A stretch of DNA of 64,000 nt from Rhizobiales bacterium Ga0077537 (GTDB lineage Bacteria; Pseudomonadota; Alphaproteobacteria; Rhizobiales; Hyphomicrobiaceae). Position 1 is the stretch's first letter; the number at the start of each line of letters is the position of its first letter. The position numbers were made by a program, and so were the translations under genes. The DNA is taken from positions 62,001 to 126,000 of the forward strand of contig LNEM01000009.1 of the NCBI GenBank assembly GCA_001464955.1, written 5' to 3'. Of the stretch, positions 8,787 through 18,055 are shown in pieces. The notes below the pieces were generated by a model that ran no database searches, was not told where the DNA came from, and saw nothing but the letters and a program-made list of their open reading frames with translations.

Positions 8787-9689
8787 ATGACGAGCTGCAT
8801 TCACGATCACGGACGGTGGGGCAAGGGCGACCAGCTCGGCGCCGGACATTTCCTCACGCCGGAGCGCACGCTCGACGCCATGCGCATGGTGCGCTCGGGG
8901 CATGTCGTCGACATGAGCCACGTCATCGAGATCGGCGCGCCCCGGATGGCGCCGAACCAGAGCCCCTATCACATCCAGGCCGGGCCGACGTCGGCGGGCA
9001 GCATCCGGCGGCGGCGCAAGATGGGAGCGAAGAACGACGCGGGCTCCAATCTCGAGCGGATCGAGATGACGACGCACGTCGGCACGCACATCGATGCGCT
9101 CGGGCACTTCTCGAAGGGCGACATGCTCTATGGCGGCTACAGCGCCACCGAGACGGTCGACGATTTCGGTCTCGTCAATCTCGGCATCGAGCACATGCCG
9201 CCGATGGTGACACGGGGCGTGCTCCTCGACGTGTCGCGCCACGACGGGGGCGACCATCTCGAGTCCGGTCGGCCGGTCAGGGTCGCAGACCTCGAGAAGG
9301 CGCTGGCTGCCGCGAAGCTGACGCTGCGTGCCGGCGACGTTGTTTGCATCAACACCGGCTGGGGCCGCTTCTTCATGACGGACAACGACCGGTACCTCCA
9401 CGGCGAGCCGGGCATCGATCTCGACGCGGCGCGGTGGCTCACGGCACAGGATTGCGTGGCGATCGCGGCCGACAACATGGCGCTCGAAGTGCTGCCGGGC
9501 ACCAACCATCCCGAGGCGATCATGCCGGTGCACCAGCACTGCCTCGCCGAGGCCGGCGTGCACATCATCGAGAACCTCGTGATGGACGAGCTGATCGCCC
9601 GCGACGCGCGCGAGTTCTGCTTCATGCTGTCGGCGGTGAAGTTCAAGGGGGCGACGGGCTGCCCGGTGCGTCCGATCGCGATCCTCTGA
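8787..9689 (+). CDS. Cyclase / kynurenine formamidase-like metal-dependent hydrolase
   Basis: Predicted 300-residue member of the Cyclase family (PF04199), which includes KynB formamidase and isatin hydrolase. The metal-binding motif THVGTHIDALGHF (HxGTHxDxxxH) is intact, and a late histidine-rich segment PVHQHCLAEAG matches the second active-site region. The start at 8787 has AGGAGACGG seven bases upstream. It is followed after one base by an MFS transporter, so hydrolysis of an imported amide or lactone is a reasonable guess. The substrate cannot be read from sequence. Confidence 0.8.
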   Translation: MTSCIHDHGRWGKGDQLGAGHFLTPERTLDAMRMVRSGHVVDMSHVIEIGAPRMAPNQSPYHIQAGPTSAGSIRRRRKMGAKNDAGSNLERIEMTTHVGTHIDALGHFSKGDMLYGGYSATETVDDFGLVNLGIEHMPPMVTRGVLLDVSRHDGGDHLESGRPVRVADLEKALAAAKLTLRAGDVVCINTGWGRFFMTDNDRYLHGEPGIDLDAARWLTAQDCVAIAADNMALEVLPGTNHPEAIMPVHQHCLAEAGVHIIENLVMDELIARDAREFCFMLSAVKFKGATGCPVRPIAIL

Positions 9690-9690
9690 C

Positions 9691-10971
9691 GTGAACGACT
9701 GGGGCGATCAGGCCATCAAGGCGGAGGCCGGCCGGCGCTCGTCGCGGCTCGCCGCGATCACGGCCGTGCTGTTCGTGCTCGGGTTCTCGAACCTGTTCCT
9801 CCGATCCAGCCTAGGCGTGATGGCGCCGGATCTGTCCCGGGAGATGGCGCTCGGGCCGACGGCGCTGTCGACGGTCGCAAGCGCGTTCTTCTTCGCCTAT
9901 GCGCTGATGCAGATCCCGACGGGCATGCTGCTCGACAGGTTCGGTGCACGGATGACGCTGGCCGGCATGCTGCTCTTCACGTTTGCGGGGGCTGCGACGT
10001 TTGCCGGGGCGCAGTCCGGCGAGATGCTGACCGTCGGGCGGATCCTGATGGGGATCGGCAATGCCGGCATCTTCACGGGTGCGTTCTACGTCCTCGCGCA
10101 GTGGCTGCCGCAGGGACAGGTCGTGCAGCGGGTCGGGATGCTGAACTCGTTCGCGGCCATCGGGACGCTTTCGGCCACGACCCCGCTGGCGGCGCTCATC
10201 GCCACCATCGGCTGGCGCGACAGTTACTGGATCTTCACGGGCGGCGTGGCGGTGCTGCTCGTCGCGGTCTGGCTGAGCGTCCGTGATGCGCCTCCCGGGG
10301 CCGCGCCACCAGCCGCGCGCGGCGAGCGGATCGGCGACGTGGTGCGAGGCGTCGGGGAGTCCCTCCGGCAACCCGGCATGGGTCGCCTGCTGCTGGCCGG
10401 GCTTCCGATTTCCGCCGCCAGCACGATCAGCGGCGTCTGGGGCGCGCCCTATCTCCGCGACGTGCACCAGCTGAGCGCCATCGAGAGCGGAAACGTGCTG
10501 CTGGCGATGGCGTGCTGCGCCATCGCGGGCCATACGCTGCTCGGGCTTATCGCGCGTCGCGGGAACTCGCTGAAGCTCGCGATGGGCACGGGCATGACGC
10601 TGGTGACGCTCGCTATCGCGGGGCTGGCGGTGATTGATCGTCCGCCGGTGCTGTTGGTGACGGGGCTGCTCTGCGTCATCGGCTTGTTCGCCTCGTTTCC
10701 GATGCTCGTCTTCGCGCATGCGCGGGGGCTCGTACCGCCCCATCTGATGGGGCGCGGCGTCTCGACGGCCAACATGGGCGTGATGATGGCGATTGCGGCG
10801 ATGCAGCTCGCGTTCGGCGCCATCGTCGGGCTGTTCGTGCTGCCGGGCGAGGTGCCGCCCGAAATCGCCTATCGGGCGGGGTTCGCCGCGCAAGCCGTGG
10901 TGTCCCTCTTGGCGCTGCTCGTCTACCTGCCGATCCGGGACGTAAAGCCCCAGTCGCCCAGTCCTGCGTGA
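9691..10971 (+). CDS. MFS transporter
   Basis: Predicted 426-residue, 12-segment major facilitator protein. It uses a GTG start one base after the stop of the cyclase gene, implying translational coupling. The loop 2-3 motif GMLLDRFGARMTLAG (residues about 75-90) is the canonical motif A, and the second half begins near residue 215. The architecture resembles organic-anion or cyanate/nitrate-type symporters (CynX/NarK superfamily branch). It probably imports the substrate of the neighbouring hydrolase. Confidence 0.8.
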   Translation: MNDWGDQAIKAEAGRRSSRLAAITAVLFVLGFSNLFLRSSLGVMAPDLSREMALGPTALSTVASAFFFAYALMQIPTGMLLDRFGARMTLAGMLLFTFAGAATFAGAQSGEMLTVGRILMGIGNAGIFTGAFYVLAQWLPQGQVVQRVGMLNSFAAIGTLSATTPLAALIATIGWRDSYWIFTGGVAVLLVAVWLSVRDAPPGAAPPAARGERIGDVVRGVGESLRQPGMGRLLLAGLPISAASTISGVWGAPYLRDVHQLSAIESGNVLLAMACCAIAGHTLLGLIARRGNSLKLAMGTGMTLVTLAIAGLAVIDRPPVLLVTGLLCVIGLFASFPMLVFAHARGLVPPHLMGRGVSTANMGVMMAIAAMQLAFGAIVGLFVLPGEVPPEIAYRAGFAAQAVVSLLALLVYLPIRDVKPQSPSPA

Positions 10972-11104
10972 TGGTGATGCCATGCTGGCGCAGCTCGGCG
11001 GCGACAGGCGCGCGCGGCCGTGGCGGGCTTGTCGCTCCGCGAGCAGTCGTCTAGCGTCGGCCAGGGGCGAGGGGGAGTGTCGCCTTTCGGCTGGAGCTTT
11101 CCTA

Positions 11105-12034
11105 ATGCGTACCCGGCGCGCCGTTCTGTTCCTGGCCTTCGCGGCCGCGATCTTCTGCTTCCATGATGTGAGCCCCGCCCGCTCGGAGGCCCCGGCCATC
11201 GTGCGCAAGCTCAACGCCTATGTCGCCTGCATCAATCGCCTGTCCGAGCGTGCCTACCAGTCGCGGGAGCGCTATTTCAGCTGGGTGGGCAAGAAGGGAC
11301 CCACCGGCAAGGAGCGCATCATCTACGGCACCTACACGATCTACGAGACGGACGACTGCGAGCGCGGCGTGAAGGAGGTGGCCGAGCTCGAGCCCCGCGA
11401 TCCGGAGCTCGAGGCGGCGGGCGCTGCCTACGTCACGGCCGTCGTCGCGCTCGCACCGCTGCTCAAGGAGGCCGACGACTACTACAAGCAGCAGGACTAC
11501 CAGGACGACGGGATGGCGAGGGGCCGGACGCTGCATCCGCGCCTCGTTTCGGCCTGGGGCGCCTTCGCCGATGCCGACCAGAAGCTGCGTAAACGGCTGG
11601 ATGCCCTGCAGGAGCAACGCTCCGTCGAGCAACTCGCCGAGATCGAGCGCACCGAAGGGCGAAAGCAGGCCTATCATGTCCAGACCGTGATGCTGGGTGC
11701 CAAGCGGCTCGTGCGTATCCAGACCGTCGCGAAGCCCGATGTGCCGGCCGTCGCGGCTGCGCTCGCCGAGTACGAAAGCATCGTGCGGGCGGCGGAAGAG
11801 TATGCGGCGAGCGACAAGACATCCCGGATCGGAACGGATCTGCTGGTCTCGGCAAAGCAGCTGCTCGTGACGTCGAAGCAACTCATGCGTCGCCAGCGCG
11901 ACAAGACCCCCTACAGCAAAGGGGATCAGCTGCTGCTGAACGCGGGGGGCGGGGCCATGGTGGAGGGCTCGCCCGGCCGTCTGACGCGGGACTACAACGA
12001 GTTGATCCAGAGCTTCAACCGGATGGTGCGCTGA
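11105..12034 (+). CDS. DUF3829 (YiiG-like) secreted or lipobox-less periplasmic protein
   Basis: Predicted 309 residues. The N-terminus MRTRRAVLFLAFAAAIFCF is a signal peptide with likely cleavage after PARSEA. The mature part is helical, with Lys/Arg/Glu-rich stretches (DQKLRKRLDALQEQ) as in the DUF3829/YiiG family. No cysteine lipobox is present at the cleavage site, so it would be soluble in the periplasm rather than a lipoprotein as in E. coli YiiG. Function unknown. It starts 133 bases after the MFS gene and looks like an independent unit. Confidence 0.65.
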   Translation: MRTRRAVLFLAFAAAIFCFHDVSPARSEAPAIVRKLNAYVACINRLSERAYQSRERYFSWVGKKGPTGKERIIYGTYTIYETDDCERGVKEVAELEPRDPELEAAGAAYVTAVVALAPLLKEADDYYKQQDYQDDGMARGRTLHPRLVSAWGAFADADQKLRKRLDALQEQRSVEQLAEIERTEGRKQAYHVQTVMLGAKRLVRIQTVAKPDVPAVAAALAEYESIVRAAEEYAASDKTSRIGTDLLVSAKQLLVTSKQLMRRQRDKTPYSKGDQLLLNAGGGAMVEGSPGRLTRDYNELIQSFNRMVR

Positions 12035-12150
12035 ACAGCGGGCCTCTCCGGCGTCGCCACGAACCGACGGCAGTGCGTGCCGGTTCCGGTTGGCATCGCG
12101 CGCGTCCTCGTCCTACCCTTTACCCCGCCAGAAACGTGAAGGAGACGCCG

Positions 12151-13383
12151 ATGCCCATCGATCCGGTTCCGCTGCAGTGCCTCAAGGGAATGCGCATTCT
12201 CGACCTGTCGCAGTTCGAGGCAGGGCCATCCTGCACCGAAGCCCTCGCGTGGATGGGTGCCGAGGTGGTGAAGGTGGAGAACCCCAAGCTCGGTGATCCG
12301 GGCCGCTCGGCGGTCTACGGAAGCCCCGACAAGGACAGCCACTATTTCCTGATCCTCAACGCCAACAAGAAATCGATCACGGTCGATCTCAAGTCGGCAG
12401 AGGGCAAGAAGGTGGTCCTCGATCTGGCGGCCAAGGCGGACGTCATGATCGAGAACTTCGCGCCAGGGGCCATCGAGCGGCTCGGCCTCGGATGGGACGA
12501 GGTGTCGAAGATCAATCCCGGGCTCATCTATGCGCAGGTGAAAGGCTTCGGCGAAGGCAGCCCCTACGAGCAGAACCTCGCCTTCGACATGATCGCGCAA
12601 GCGTGCGGCGGCGTGATGAGCATCTCCGGCATGCCCGACGGGCCGCCGATCAAGCCCGGGCCGACGATCGGCGATACGGGGACGGGCATGCTGCTCGCGA
12701 TCTCGATCCTCTCGGCCTACGTGGAGAAGCAGCGTACGGGCAAGGGGCAGCGCCTGCAGGTCGCGATGCAGGACGCGATGCTGCATTACATCCGGATTGC
12801 ATTCTCGACGCAGGCGCGGACGGGCAAGGCCGCGGGACGCGCCGGCGCCAAGACGCTGTCGGGCGCCAATCCGCCGGTCGGCATCTTCCCGTGCAAGCCC
12901 GGCGGGCCTAACGACTGGGTCTACATCTATACGAGCCGCGGAAATCCGGAGCACTGGAAGCGGCTTGCGCGCGTCATCGGCCGTCCCGAACTCGCCGACG
13001 ATCCCCGCTACGCCACCATCGAGGCGCGGGCCGAGCGCGAAGCCGAGGTCGAGGAACTGGTTGCCGGCTGGACGCGGACGCAGACCAAGCACGACGCCAT
13101 GCGGCTGGTCGGCGAAGCGGGCATTCCGGCCGGAGCCGTGCTCGACACGATGGAGCTCACCAACGATGAGACCTTCGCCGAGAGGGGCATCATGCAGACC
13201 ATGGAACACCCCAAGGTCGGGCCGTTCAAGATGCCGGCGTGGCCGGTGCGGCACGGCGGACGGCCGCCGCAGGTGACCCCGTCGCCGCTGCTCGGGGAGA
13301 GCACGGCGGACGTGTTGCAGTCATGGCTCGGTTTCTCGGAGGCAGATGTCGCGAAGCTCAAGGCCGCACGAATCGTCGGCTGA
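12151..13383 (+). CDS. CaiB/BaiF family CoA-transferase (class III)
   Basis: Predicted 410-residue class III CoA-transferase, moving CoA between carboxylic acids through aspartyl-CoA chemistry. The N-terminal MRILDLSQFEAGP and WMGAEVVKVENPKLGDPGR contain the conserved region with the likely nucleophile Asp in the GDPGR segment region, followed by NANKKSITVDLKS and DVMIENFAPGAIERLGLG. The family normally has about 400 residues. The start has GAAGGAGACGCC immediately upstream. Formyl-CoA transferase is the closest named type, but specificity is undetermined. It converges with zapA. Confidence 0.85.
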   Translation: MPIDPVPLQCLKGMRILDLSQFEAGPSCTEALAWMGAEVVKVENPKLGDPGRSAVYGSPDKDSHYFLILNANKKSITVDLKSAEGKKVVLDLAAKADVMIENFAPGAIERLGLGWDEVSKINPGLIYAQVKGFGEGSPYEQNLAFDMIAQACGGVMSISGMPDGPPIKPGPTIGDTGTGMLLAISILSAYVEKQRTGKGQRLQVAMQDAMLHYIRIAFSTQARTGKAAGRAGAKTLSGANPPVGIFPCKPGGPNDWVYIYTSRGNPEHWKRLARVIGRPELADDPRYATIEARAEREAEVEELVAGWTRTQTKHDAMRLVGEAGIPAGAVLDTMELTNDETFAERGIMQTMEHPKVGPFKMPAWPVRHGGRPPQVTPSPLLGESTADVLQSWLGFSEADVAKLKAARIVG

Positions 13384-13419
13384 GAGGTCCGGGTGGCGAC
13401 CGGCGGCCGCGTGGTGTCC

Positions 13420-13902
13420 TCATGTCTGGGGAGCCTTGGTCGCCGATGCCGCGCGATCGCCGCGGGCTTCCGCGAGGCGTGCCTGGAGTGAGGTCCTGGC
13501 CGGTGTCTGGGCGGGGGCCGGCTTCTCGTCGGCGGGCGGTGTCGCCGTGGCGGGCGCCTCCATCGCAGGCGCGACCGGAGGCCTCTCTGCCGTCGGGATC
13601 TCGGATGGGACGCCGAAGCTCGTGGGGGCCAGCGATGCCGATTCGTACGGCGTGCCGGATGGCTCCCCGGCATGACCGGTCTCCTGGGATTTCAGCCGGG
13701 CGCGGAGATCGAGCAACTCGTCGGTTACCAGAAGGGCTGCCATCAAAAGAAGGCGCTCATCGCCCGGCTGGCCGAAATCCATGGCGAGGCGGTCGATCCG
13801 CAAGCTCAGATGTTCAGCGAGTTCGGACAGGCGCTTTTCCTCGCCGTCGCCGCAGCGCAGGCGGTACGTGCGTCCATTCAGCGTCACCGTGACCTGACCC
13901 AT
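13420..13902 (-). CDS. zapA: Cell division protein ZapA
   Basis: FtsZ-ring-associated protein ZapA, 160 residues from ATG 13902 (MGQVTVTLNGRTYRL). The N-terminal globular domain (GEEKRLSELAEHLSLRIDRL) and the helix LLLMAALLVTDELLDLRARL match ZapA. The C-terminal roughly 70 residues are a Pro/Ala-rich low-complexity tail (ATATPPADEKPAPAQ) absent from most ZapA proteins. An in-frame ATG at 13929 adds nine unrelated residues. It follows the small coiled-coil gene by 52 bases. Confidence 0.88.
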   Translation of the reverse strand: MGQVTVTLNGRTYRLRCGDGEEKRLSELAEHLSLRIDRLAMDFGQPGDERLLLMAALLVTDELLDLRARLKSQETGHAGEPSGTPYESASLAPTSFGVPSEIPTAERPPVAPAMEAPATATPPADEKPAPAQTPARTSLQARLAEARGDRAASATKAPQT

Positions 13903-13954
13903 GGCCGTCGCCAAATCCCCCGTCGTCAACGGACCCGCGCGCGCGATTCGTGCG

Positions 13955-14203
13955 TCATTCCTCGATCAAGCTATGCAGCGAATCGATAGCCCAATCAATG
14001 CGATTGACCAGGTTCTCATGCTGCGCTTCGAGTTCGGCGATTCGCTTGCGGGCGGACGCCAATTCGGCGCGGAGGCGATCAATCTCGACCTGAGGCTCCG
14101 ATCCGGCCGCCGTGCGCCCGACTTTTGCCGCAGATCCACGGACCGGGGCCTCGGCCTTGCTTTTGCCCGGCTTTTTCGACTTGGCGGCTGTCCGAGATGC
14201 CAT
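13955..14203 (-). CDS. Small conserved coiled-coil protein upstream of zapA
   Basis: Predicted 82 residues from ATG 14203. A basic Ala/Lys-rich N-terminal half (MASRTAAKSKKPGKSK) leads to a leucine-heptad helix (EIDRLRAELASARKRIAELEAQ) and a conserved-looking end NRIDWAIDSLHSLIEE. I do not recognise a named family. Short coiled-coil proteins ahead of zapA are common in Rhizobiales, so a division-linked role is possible but unproven. The longer open frame to 14419 lacks plausible coding content in its upstream part. Confidence 0.7.
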   Translation of the reverse strand: MASRTAAKSKKPGKSKAEAPVRGSAAKVGRTAAGSEPQVEIDRLRAELASARKRIAELEAQHENLVNRIDWAIDSLHSLIEE

Positions 14204-14492
14204 CAATGCCACTCCGTAGCCCCGGTGGGCCATCACCGATCGGCAATGCCCAAGCGGCCGATTGCTCGTTCCGAGCCGGCGCGTGTAATCAGACCCGCAG
14301 ACGACCGTGTCGGCCATCTCCCTTAATAAAGCAAGCGGATCACTGATTGACAGGTCGTGTCTTCGTGAACAATTTCGCGGACTGTCACACCTACGCCATC
14401 CCGACTTCCGGTCGGGCAAGCCGGACGTGCGCCTCTGTCGGACACCCGGCGCGTGATACGGCGTTCACTATTCACCTCGAGAGGATAACTCC

Positions 14493-15500
14493 ATGCCAGT
14501 CAAGGTCGCCATCAACGGATTCGGCCGGATCGGACGCAACGTGCTTCGCGCCATCGTCGAGTCGGGACGTACCGACATCGAAGTCGTTGCCATCAACGAT
14601 CTCGGCCCGGTCGAGACCAATGCGCATCTGCTGCGCTACGACAGCGTCCACGGCCGTTTCCCGTACGAGGTGAAGGTCGCCGGCGACACGATCGACGTCG
14701 GCCGCGGTCCGATCAAGGTGACGGCCGAGCGCGATCCCGCGAAGCTGCCGCACAAGGCGATGGGCGTCGAGATCGCCCTCGAGTGCACCGGCATCTTCAC
14801 CTCGAAGGAGAAGGCCTCGGCGCATCTGACGGCCGGCGCCAAGCGGGTGCTGGTTTCCGCCCCGGCCGACAACGCGGACCTCACGGTCGTCTTCGGCGTC
14901 AACCATCACAAGCTCACCAAGGACCACCTCGTCGTCTCGAACGCGTCGTGCACGACGAACTGCCTGTCGCCCGTCGCCAAGGTGCTCAACGACGCCTTCG
15001 GCATCGAAAAGGGCATGATGACGACGATCCATGCCTATACCGGCGACCAGCCGACGCTCGACACCATGCACAAGGACCTTTACCGGGGACGGGCTGCGGC
15101 GCTGTCGATGATCCCGACGTCGACGGGCGCGGCGAAGGCCGTCGGTCTCGTGCTGCCGGAACTCAATGGCAAGCTCGACGGCTTCGCGATGCGGGTGCCG
15201 ACGCCGAACGTCTCGGTCGTCGACCTCAAGTTCATCTCGAAGAAGAAGACCAGCAAGGACGAGATCAACGCCGCGATCAAGGCTGCCGCCGACGGCTCGC
15301 TTAAGGGCATCCTCGGCTACACGATGAGCCCGAACGTCTCGATCGACTTCAATCACGATCCCCATTCCTCGGTGTTCCACATGGACCAGACCAAGGTGAT
15401 GGACGGGACGCTCGTGTCGGTGCTCTCCTGGTACGACAACGAGTGGGGCTTCTCGAACCGCATGTCGGACACGGCCGTCGCCATGGGCAAGCTGCTCTGA
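14493..15500 (+). CDS. gap: Glyceraldehyde-3-phosphate dehydrogenase, type I
   Basis: GAPDH, 335 residues, oxidises glyceraldehyde-3-phosphate to 1,3-bisphosphoglycerate, and reverses in gluconeogenesis or the Calvin cycle. The N-terminal NAD-binding [15 protein letters not shown] and the active-site [10 protein letters not shown] with catalytic Cys153 are intact; the C-terminal [13 protein letters not shown] is standard. AGAGGATAAC precedes the ATG. A long perfect terminator follows. No tkt or pgk flanks it here. Confidence 0.97.
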   Translation: MPVKVAINGFGRIGRNVLRAIVESGRTDIEVVAINDLGPVETNAHLLRYDSVHGRFPYEVKVAGDTIDVGRGPIKVTAERDPAKLPHKAMGVEIALECTGIFTSKEKASAHLTAGAKRVLVSAPADNADLTVVFGVNHHKLTKDHLVVSNASCTTNCLSPVAKVLNDAFGIEKGMMTTIHAYTGDQPTLDTMHKDLYRGRAAALSMIPTSTGAAKAVGLVLPELNGKLDGFAMRVPTPNVSVVDLKFISKKKTSKDEINAAIKAAADGSLKGILGYTMSPNVSIDFNHDPHSSVFHMDQTKVMDGTLVSVLSWYDNEWGFSNRMSDTAVAMGKLL

Positions 15501-15531
15501 GTGACCGGCACGACTTGAGCGGCCAGGACCC

Positions 15532-15563
15532 GAGGCCCCGCATCGGATGCGATGCGGGGCCTC
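15532..15563 (+). terminator. Terminator after gap
   Basis: A perfect 13-bp stem (GAGGCCCCGCATC / GATGCGGGGCCTC) with a 6-nt loop starts 31 bases after the gap stop. The trailing sequence GTTGCGT is only weakly T-rich. Confidence 0.7.
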
Positions 15564-15669
15564 GTTGCGTCGGCAGGGGCTCACTGCTGGCGCCTGGAAC
15601 GAGCAAGGATGCCCGATCGATGGTAGGCTCCACAGCGTCCCGCCCCGAATTTCGCGAGCCTCGTCCGCC

Positions 15670-16209
15670 ATGCCTCAGAGCGGCAAGTCCAGGCCCACCA
15701 AGCCGGCCGCTCCACGTCCGGTGACGGCCAGCTATCTCCGCAATGCCGCCATGCACTACGTCTCCCAGCGCGCGGCGAGCGTCGCCATGGTGCGCCAGAT
15801 CCTCGAGCGGCGGGCGAAGAAGCGTCTCGCGGTGAAAGTGCTCGATGCTCCGACCCAGGACCTCATCGACGCCGCGATCGCCGAACTGGCGGCGTTGGGC
15901 CTCATCGACGACGCCCGCTTCGCTGGTGGCCGGGCCGCGACCTTGGCCGGCAAGGGACTGGCGCGCTCTCGGATCGCGCTGGGGCTGCGGGCGAAAGGCG
16001 TCTCGCGCGACACGATCGAGGCGGCCATCGGCGAAACGATCGACGAACTGGAGCAGGCTCGCCGGTTCGTGGCCCGCAAACGGCTCGGGTCCCTGCGTCG
16101 TGGCGGCATGACGCCCGAGTCCCGGCGCAAGGATCTCGCCTCGCTCGCCCGGGCCGGCTTCGCCTATGCGGTCGCGAGCCGCGCCCTCGATGCCCCCGAC
16201 GATGCGTAA
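15670..16209 (+). CDS. recX: Regulatory protein RecX
   Basis: RecX modulator of RecA filaments, 179 residues. Family helices are visible: ATASYLRNAAMHYVSQRAAS, the MVRQILERRAKKRL repeat, ALGLIDDARFAGGRAATLAGKGLARSRIALGLRAKGVSRDTIEAAI. The start is placed at 15670, where a short basic N-terminal tail begins; the longer frame from 15547 overlaps the gap terminator. It is not beside recA. Confidence 0.85.
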   Translation: MPQSGKSRPTKPAAPRPVTASYLRNAAMHYVSQRAASVAMVRQILERRAKKRLAVKVLDAPTQDLIDAAIAELAALGLIDDARFAGGRAATLAGKGLARSRIALGLRAKGVSRDTIEAAIGETIDELEQARRFVARKRLGSLRRGGMTPESRRKDLASLARAGFAYAVASRALDAPDDA

Positions 16210-16337
16210 GCCCTGACTTCACCGGGTGATGCCGGTTGCCAAACCGCGGGCATCGGAGTCATGCTTCGGCAGCCGGCAGCGCCATGTGGCCTGCCGGTAT
16301 TTCTATGCCAACGGCTTGCCTAGAAGGTGCTTCTCCC

Positions 16338-17141
16338 ATGACGGACGCCGCCGATCTCGCCGACCCCAATCCTTCGCGGCCCTCGGCCACGATCATGCTG
16401 GTGCGCGACGGTGCGGCCGGGATCGAGATCTTCATGGTGGTGCGTGACCGCCCCATGGACGGCGCCATGGGAGCCGTCGTGTTTCCGGGCGGCAAGGTGG
16501 ACGAGGAGGATCGCCATCCGGAGAACTGGGGGCATCTGACGGCGCCGCAGGAGAGCCCGGAGCTGCCGTTCTGGCTGGCGGCGATGCGCGAGACGTTCGA
16601 GGAAGCGGGCATCGTCATCGCTCGTCCCGTCGGCGCAACGAGCGGCGACCTCGATCCGGAACGGGCGCGGCAGATGGTGGTCGACCATCGCGACCGACTG
16701 CTCGATCGCAAAGTCACGTTCGCTGACATCATCCGGACCGAGAAGCTGGTGCCGGCACTCGATCACATGGTTCATTTCGCGCACTGGCAGACGCCGTTCG
16801 GACTGCCGAAGCGGTTCAACACGCATTTCTTCCTCGTGTCGGCGCCGGCAGGACAGGAGCCGATCCACGACGGTCGGGAAATGGTCGACTGCTTCTGGAC
16901 GCCACCCGGCCGGATCGTCGCCGAGGCCGAGAGCGGGCAACGGACGCTGGTGCCTGCAACACGGCTCAATCTCGAGCTGCTCGCAGAAAGCCACAGCGTC
17001 GCCGAGGCCATGGCGAAAGCGCGGGCGCGGCGCGTCGTGATGGTGCGGCCGACCCGGGTCAAGACCGACGCGGGCTGGAAAGTCGTCATTCCGGCCGAGG
17101 CCGGGTATCGGACGACGGAAATCGCCTCCAGCCGGCCTTAG
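16338..17141 (+). CDS. Nudix hydrolase, NUDT7/8/19-like
   Basis: Predicted 267-residue Nudix enzyme. The Nudix box is split by an insertion, as in the CoA/NUDT19-like branch: GGKVDEEDRHPENW is followed after about 25 residues by AAMRETFEEAGIVI, which holds the catalytic REx2EExG residues. The N-terminus (PSATIMLVRDG) and VVFPGGKV strand fit the fold. CoA-ester or nucleoside-diphosphate derivatives are possible substrates. The ATG at 16338 follows GAAGGTGCTTCTCCC; a longer frame upstream has no family similarity. Confidence 0.82.
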   Translation: MTDAADLADPNPSRPSATIMLVRDGAAGIEIFMVVRDRPMDGAMGAVVFPGGKVDEEDRHPENWGHLTAPQESPELPFWLAAMRETFEEAGIVIARPVGATSGDLDPERARQMVVDHRDRLLDRKVTFADIIRTEKLVPALDHMVHFAHWQTPFGLPKRFNTHFFLVSAPAGQEPIHDGREMVDCFWTPPGRIVAEAESGQRTLVPATRLNLELLAESHSVAEAMAKARARRVVMVRPTRVKTDAGWKVVIPAEAGYRTTEIASSRP

Positions 17142-17342
17142 CGCGGGTCGAGATTCTGCCTGATTGCCGGGCGGCAGCCCGGGCGGTGCCTGAACTCCGT
17201 GCCGTGCAGGTCGTCCGTGGCCTGCTTTTTGGCTTGGCTGCTTCAGACGAATCCGGGTTAGCTGGCAGCTCTCGAACGATGCGACGATGGCCGCTCGGTG
17301 CCTCGGGCCTGCCCGTCAGCGTGCTTTCGTCAAGGTGCCGAG

Positions 17343-18032
17343 ATGAGTGATCTGCCCCAGCTGACCAAGGCCGAGATCGTGGTGGTCGCCGAGTCGAACG
17401 ACTTCCGGCGAGCGGACGGAGTGGCGCCGCTCGAGCGCAATCCGGCGCTCGATCAGGCGGCGCGTCTCTTTGCGCAGTACCTCGCGAAATCCGGACGGTT
17501 CGGGCACGAAGCCGATGGACGGACGCCGTCCGCGCGCGTGCAGGAAGCCGGCTACGAGCACTGTGCGGTGGCGGAGAACCTGGCTTCGGCCACGGTGCGT
17601 CAGGCGACCACGATCGAGGGGCTCGCGAAGACGGCGACCGAGGGCTGGAAGGAGTCGCCAGCGCACCGACGCAATCTGCTGCTCGCCCACATGACGGACG
17701 TCGGCGTCGGCGTCGCGCGGGCGCCTGGCGCCGAAGCGAAGTACGTGATCGTCCAGGTGCTGGCGCGGCCGAAGCGGTTTGCGTTCACGTTCTCGATCGC
17801 CAACAAAAGTCCTGAAACGGTGACCTACGAATTTGCCGGCAAGACGCATCAGATCGCATCGAGCGAGACGGCGACACACGAGGCTTGCGATCCCGACAAG
17901 CTCACCTTCAAGGCTGCGGGCAACTGGCTCAGCGGGACGCGCATCGGCACTGAATACACGCCGATGGATGGCATGAGCTTCGTACTCCGGCATGGCTCCG
18001 ACGCGCGTGTCCGGGTCGAAGTGCGCAACTGA
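17343..18032 (+). CDS. CAP (SCP/PR1) domain protein
   Basis: Predicted 229 residues with an N-terminal CAP domain: ALDQAARLFAQYLAKSGRFGHEADGRTP, then EHCAVAENLASA and a WKESPAHRRNLLLAHMTDVGVGVA segment; these are the histidine/glutamate-bearing CAP motifs. The C-terminal about 80 residues (FTFSIANKSPETVTYEFAGK) form a separate beta-rich domain. No signal peptide is seen from this start, which is odd for a family that is normally exported. An in-frame codon at 17298 adds only a short non-hydrophobic stretch. Function unknown. Confidence 0.7.
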   Translation: MSDLPQLTKAEIVVVAESNDFRRADGVAPLERNPALDQAARLFAQYLAKSGRFGHEADGRTPSARVQEAGYEHCAVAENLASATVRQATTIEGLAKTATEGWKESPAHRRNLLLAHMTDVGVGVARAPGAEAKYVIVQVLARPKRFAFTFSIANKSPETVTYEFAGKTHQIASSETATHEACDPDKLTFKAAGNWLSGTRIGTEYTPMDGMSFVLRHGSDARVRVEVRN

Positions 18033-18055
18033 CGCGCGCCGCCGACGGACGGGTT

